The position numbers and the translations under genes are program-made. A stretch of 64,000 bases of DNA, taken from positions 24,039,641-24,103,640 of the forward strand of contig CM055095.1 in NCBI GenBank assembly GCA_029204225.1, given 5' to 3'. How positions within the stretch are numbered: the first letter of the stretch is position 1; the number at the start of each line of letters is the position of its first letter. Shown in pieces: positions 61,309 through 64,000 of this stretch. This stretch comes from Diphasiastrum complanatum (Eukaryota; Streptophyta; Lycopodiopsida; Lycopodiales; Lycopodiaceae). The notes under the pieces were generated by a model. The model did no database searches. It saw only the letters and a list, made by a program, of their open reading frames with translations, and was not told where the DNA came from.

Positions 61309-61835
61309 ATGGACGATCCCACTCAAAATTACAAGTGGGCTGAGAAGGTAACAGAGAAGCTGTGCGGAGCTCTGAAAGCTCGAAAACCAACTACCAAATG
61401 TTGGTATCTCCTCCACATGTTGGTCACCAAACAATTGGGGTCTAGGGCAGCTACTGCCATCAAGGAGTTGGATGATGATTATCCAAGCACAAAAAAGTGA
61501 GCCACCCCCCAACCGACAGTAGAACCGGTCTCACCAGCCCCACCTACTAAGAAGCAGAAAGAGAAGGCGATCAACACAGAAGCCGATGTCCCTCATAACA
61601 TTCTATCCAACAACATCGGGGTGGAATATGCTGAATTCGGAGGGAGCCTTAAACCATCTCAGGTCCCAAAGGAGGTCCTTGAGCAGCAGGTGGCCTTACT
61701 TCACTAGGCCCAACAGCGCAGACAAGTAGTAGCGGCAGCAGCAGGCAGCTCCAGAATGGCAAGCACTTCCGGCTCTGATCCTATGGGCGTGATTCCGTCC
61801 ACACATGCAATCTCCTCTCCATCACTTGCTTTCAC
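61309..61835 (+). pseudogene. Unrecognised ORF upstream of G2
   Basis: ATG at 61309 opens MDDPTQNYKWAEKVTEKLCG and MLVTKQLGSRAATAIKELDD. It stops with TGA at 61500, then the same frame continues as APPTKKQKEKAINTEADVPH and GVEYAEFGGSLKPSQVPKEV to a TAG at 61707. It lies directly after gypsy RNase H and before the G1-like block. It may be the N-terminal part of the same unknown protein. I do not recognise a family. Confidence 0.4.
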
Positions 61836-63226
61836 ACTCCCACCACCAACCCCACCATTTACTGCCACCTCCACACCCTCACTAACTCTCAACACGGGCT
61901 TCACTTCCACACTTCCACAAAAGCCCTAACTTGTACAAATCTCCACCCTACTTGACTTCACAGTCAACGTAGATGATTTTGCATTACAATTACTAAGTGC
62001 ACTTCCATCAACCACTATCACCACTAACCCAATCCAACAATCTCTACAACGCAGTATCTCCCCACCTCTTGTACCACTCAATCCACAATTACGTCCACCT
62101 ACTTTTCATACACCTCCGTCTAGCCCTGCTCCTGACTTTCTACCATTTAACCCAATGTCGTATCCTAACTACACACGCACCCTCCCTGACATTGGTCCTT
62201 GGGGGCAGTTACCCCTTGCAGCCCAAAAAGTGGTATGGTTGGTGAATAAGCTCCAATACAATCTATTCGACACCCTAGGGGGACAGTATACTATGCAGCA
62301 ATTTGACGATGGTGCTATGGCGGACCTTCAGAAAGAAAAAGCAAGGCTGGAGAGGAAAACAAACAACAACAACTCTAGATCCAAAACCTCACGAATTACA
62401 ATCAACAACAACAGCGGATGCTACTCCACCTCCAGAACCAGCTCCAACTGAAGGTATCCAACATGCAACAAACCATCGATACCCTCAAAGCCGAAAAAGA
62501 TGAGGTTGTAGCATATTCACAAGCAGTACGTTCTGCTATGAAGGAACAGTTGGAAATGGTGGACTTCAACAACTTCGCACCACCAGTTATTCTTGAGGGA
62601 ACTGCCATTCTAGTGGTGACCTATCAAACATTGGCCCAAAAGCTGAAAGCCACGACGGAGTAGCACTTAAAATTACAACAATCATACATTGCTTCCATCG
62701 AGGTCTTAAACCAACACATAGCCACCCTGAAAAAATGCTTCAAGGCCGCTGTCCAGTCAACACCGTTGGTTCATGCAGAGCACGCCCAATTTCATGATTC
62801 AAGGCACCACTTTGATGGACCAGATGGTGGAGATGGAGTAAGATTCCAACAGCCTCCTCCTATAACTCAAGGCTTCGCATTTCAAGGCCAACCCCTGGGG
62901 CAAGGAGCTCAAACACCAAGCAATCCGTCAGACTCTGGGGGTACCAGCTCCCAACATTATCTTTTCTCTTCCACCGCTTCTAACACTCTCGACACCACTA
63001 ATCCCACCTTCATTCCATGACAATTTTTTCATGAGTCAAAAAGCAGAAGCTAACCCCTCGCCTCCTCTCTCTCATGAACTCGATCCACAAATTCAACACG
63101 AGATTGCCTCTGAAGCGCCAACCATCCGGCACATAATCACGCTCATAGAACCAAGCAAGGAGTTGCGTGCCTCTCAGGAGTTTGCAAAGAAGTATCCAAC
63201 AACAAAAGAGCGAGGTGGCTACATAC
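61836..63226 (+). pseudogene. Block G2: inverted counterpart of G1, proline-rich and coiled-coil protein
   Basis: It matches 45169-46372 in reverse. It reads LTLNTGFTSTLPQ, MSYPNYTRTLPDIGPWGQL, LAAQKVVWLVNKLQYNLF and the coiled coils DLQKEKARLE, LQLKVSNMQQTIDTLKAEKD and LAQKLKATTE. It ends with HAEHAQFHDSRHHFDGPDGG, FAFQGQPLGQGAQTP and TTKERGGYIL. Several stops and frameshifts occur. Only here does the reading begin immediately after an RNase H relic. Copia D sequence follows at 63227. Confidence 0.5.
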
Positions 63227-63299
63227 TGTTTTATTATTATTTAAGCTTCTACTCATGGACTTACAAAAGACTTGCCATGGTTGAAGTTGACAGATACTC

Positions 63300-64000
63300 A
63301 TACGTGGTCTTACAAAACACATGCCACGGAGTTTTATTTGTTTCATTTTTATTTTCTCTATGTTAGCACAGTTGCTAACATCATTCAATCAGGATTCGCA
63401 AACAGTTCAGCTGATTGTAATGTTTATTCAAAGCATATAGGCACCAATTCAGTTCACATAGCTCTTTACGTAGATGATGCATTTATTTTGTCTAATGACA
63501 CTTCTCTTCTGCACACTACTGAGAGTGATCTGTCAAAAAAAATTTGACATGACTGATTTAGGAGCTGTTCATTCTTTGCTAGAAATTCACCTTACTAGAG
63601 ATAGACTTCAGAAGAAGATCTATCTTAGCTAGCAGACATATCTAAAAGGCATTTTAAAAAAGTTTCATATGTTTGATTGCAAACCAATTGATATCCCAAT
63701 GGATCCAGGTATAGTAGTGACTAAACCTTCTTGTGTTGAGACTGATAGTGAAGTACTTGACTTAGCGAAGTACTCTTATCATTCACTAATCGGAACTCTA
63801 ATGTATGCAATGTTGTGTACTAGACCAAATTTAGCATATACTGTTAGCACGTTAAGTCAATTCATGTCTGATCCTAGGATCTCTCATTGGAAAACATTAA
63901 AGAGAGTGATGAGATATATTCAGAAAAGTTTAGACCATATTTTATGCTATGATGGAAATGCTATCGACCTACTCGTCTTGCGAGGCTACTCCAACTCAGA
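63300..64000 (+). pseudogene. Copia family D RT and RNase H connection, runs off window
   Basis: It reads NSSADCNVYSKHIGTNSVHI, ALYVDDAFILSND (active site intact). After a +1 shift at about 63540 comes FDMTDLGAVHSLLEIHLTRD, a TAG, then YLKGILKKFHMFDCKPIDIP, YSYHSLIGTLMYAMLCTRPN and TLSQFMSDPRISHWKTLKRV to the window end. The RNase H proper would follow beyond 64000. Confidence 0.87.

Noticed and set aside
61309-63226. Bacterial or phage accessory system
   Set aside because: The coiled-coil ORFs are surrounded by plant retroelement remnants and show the same inverted pair at 45-46 kb. There is no operon or ribosome binding context.

Overview
This window is nuclear DNA from a land plant. It holds one recognisable host gene, which has short exons, GT-AG introns and an 11-kb intron. 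Almost everything else is nested plant retrotransposon debris: Ty1/copia, a Ty3/gypsy chromovirus, Tat/Athila-like gypsy, a gag-only LTR element, a MITE, SINE-like heads and long (GA)n arrays. The species cannot be fixed from sequence alone. The host protein is clearly homologous to, but quite diverged from, its flowering-plant counterpart, so a non-angiosperm plant is possible.

Region 1-17.1 kb (minus strand) is the 5' half of a gene for the plastid inner-envelope AAA-ATPase pseudo-protease FTSHI1 (ARC1). Five exons are placed to the base, at about 17045-16213, 15864-15780, 15539-15093, 4056-4003 and 3887-3822. The gene stops at the start of the AAA domain, so the rest must lie beyond base 1. 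The intron between exons 3 and 4 is 11,036 bp. It contains a gypsy chromovirus (4645-11404, both LTRs, 5-bp target duplication, PBS, PPT), a MITE (12720-13034), a copia RNase H relic and a (TA)n tract.

Region 17.1-22.1 kb is the presumed upstream side of the gene and shows no gene. From 22.1 to 51.8 kb there are at least six copia families, named A-F here. Copy B (22892-29156, minus) is nearly complete, with LTRs about 99% identical over the 769 bp they share, yet it carries several stop codons. Copies A1 and A2 lie head to head. Copy C (46393-51780, plus) keeps gag, protease, integrase, RT, RNase H and its 3' LTR. A pair of blocks, G1 (minus, 44.4-46.4 kb) and G2 (plus, 61.3-63.2 kb), encodes an unrecognised proline-rich then coiled-coil protein.

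From 51.8 to 61.3 kb two copies of a Tat/Athila-like gypsy element meet head to head near 59.17 kb. One of them is split by a 4.5-kb gag-only LTR element, H (52249-56795), with a perfect atcat target duplication and long (GA)n arrays inside its LTRs. The window ends inside a copia RT/RNase H relic.

No bacterial-type system, CRISPR array, tRNA or rRNA gene was found. The most notable observations are: a paired motif (GTAC core next to a CACRTGTG palindrome) recurring in unrelated copia families; a snap-back palindrome inside the chromovirus integrase; the gag-only element H; the long TE-filled intron of FTSHI1; and the coiled-coil G1/G2 family.
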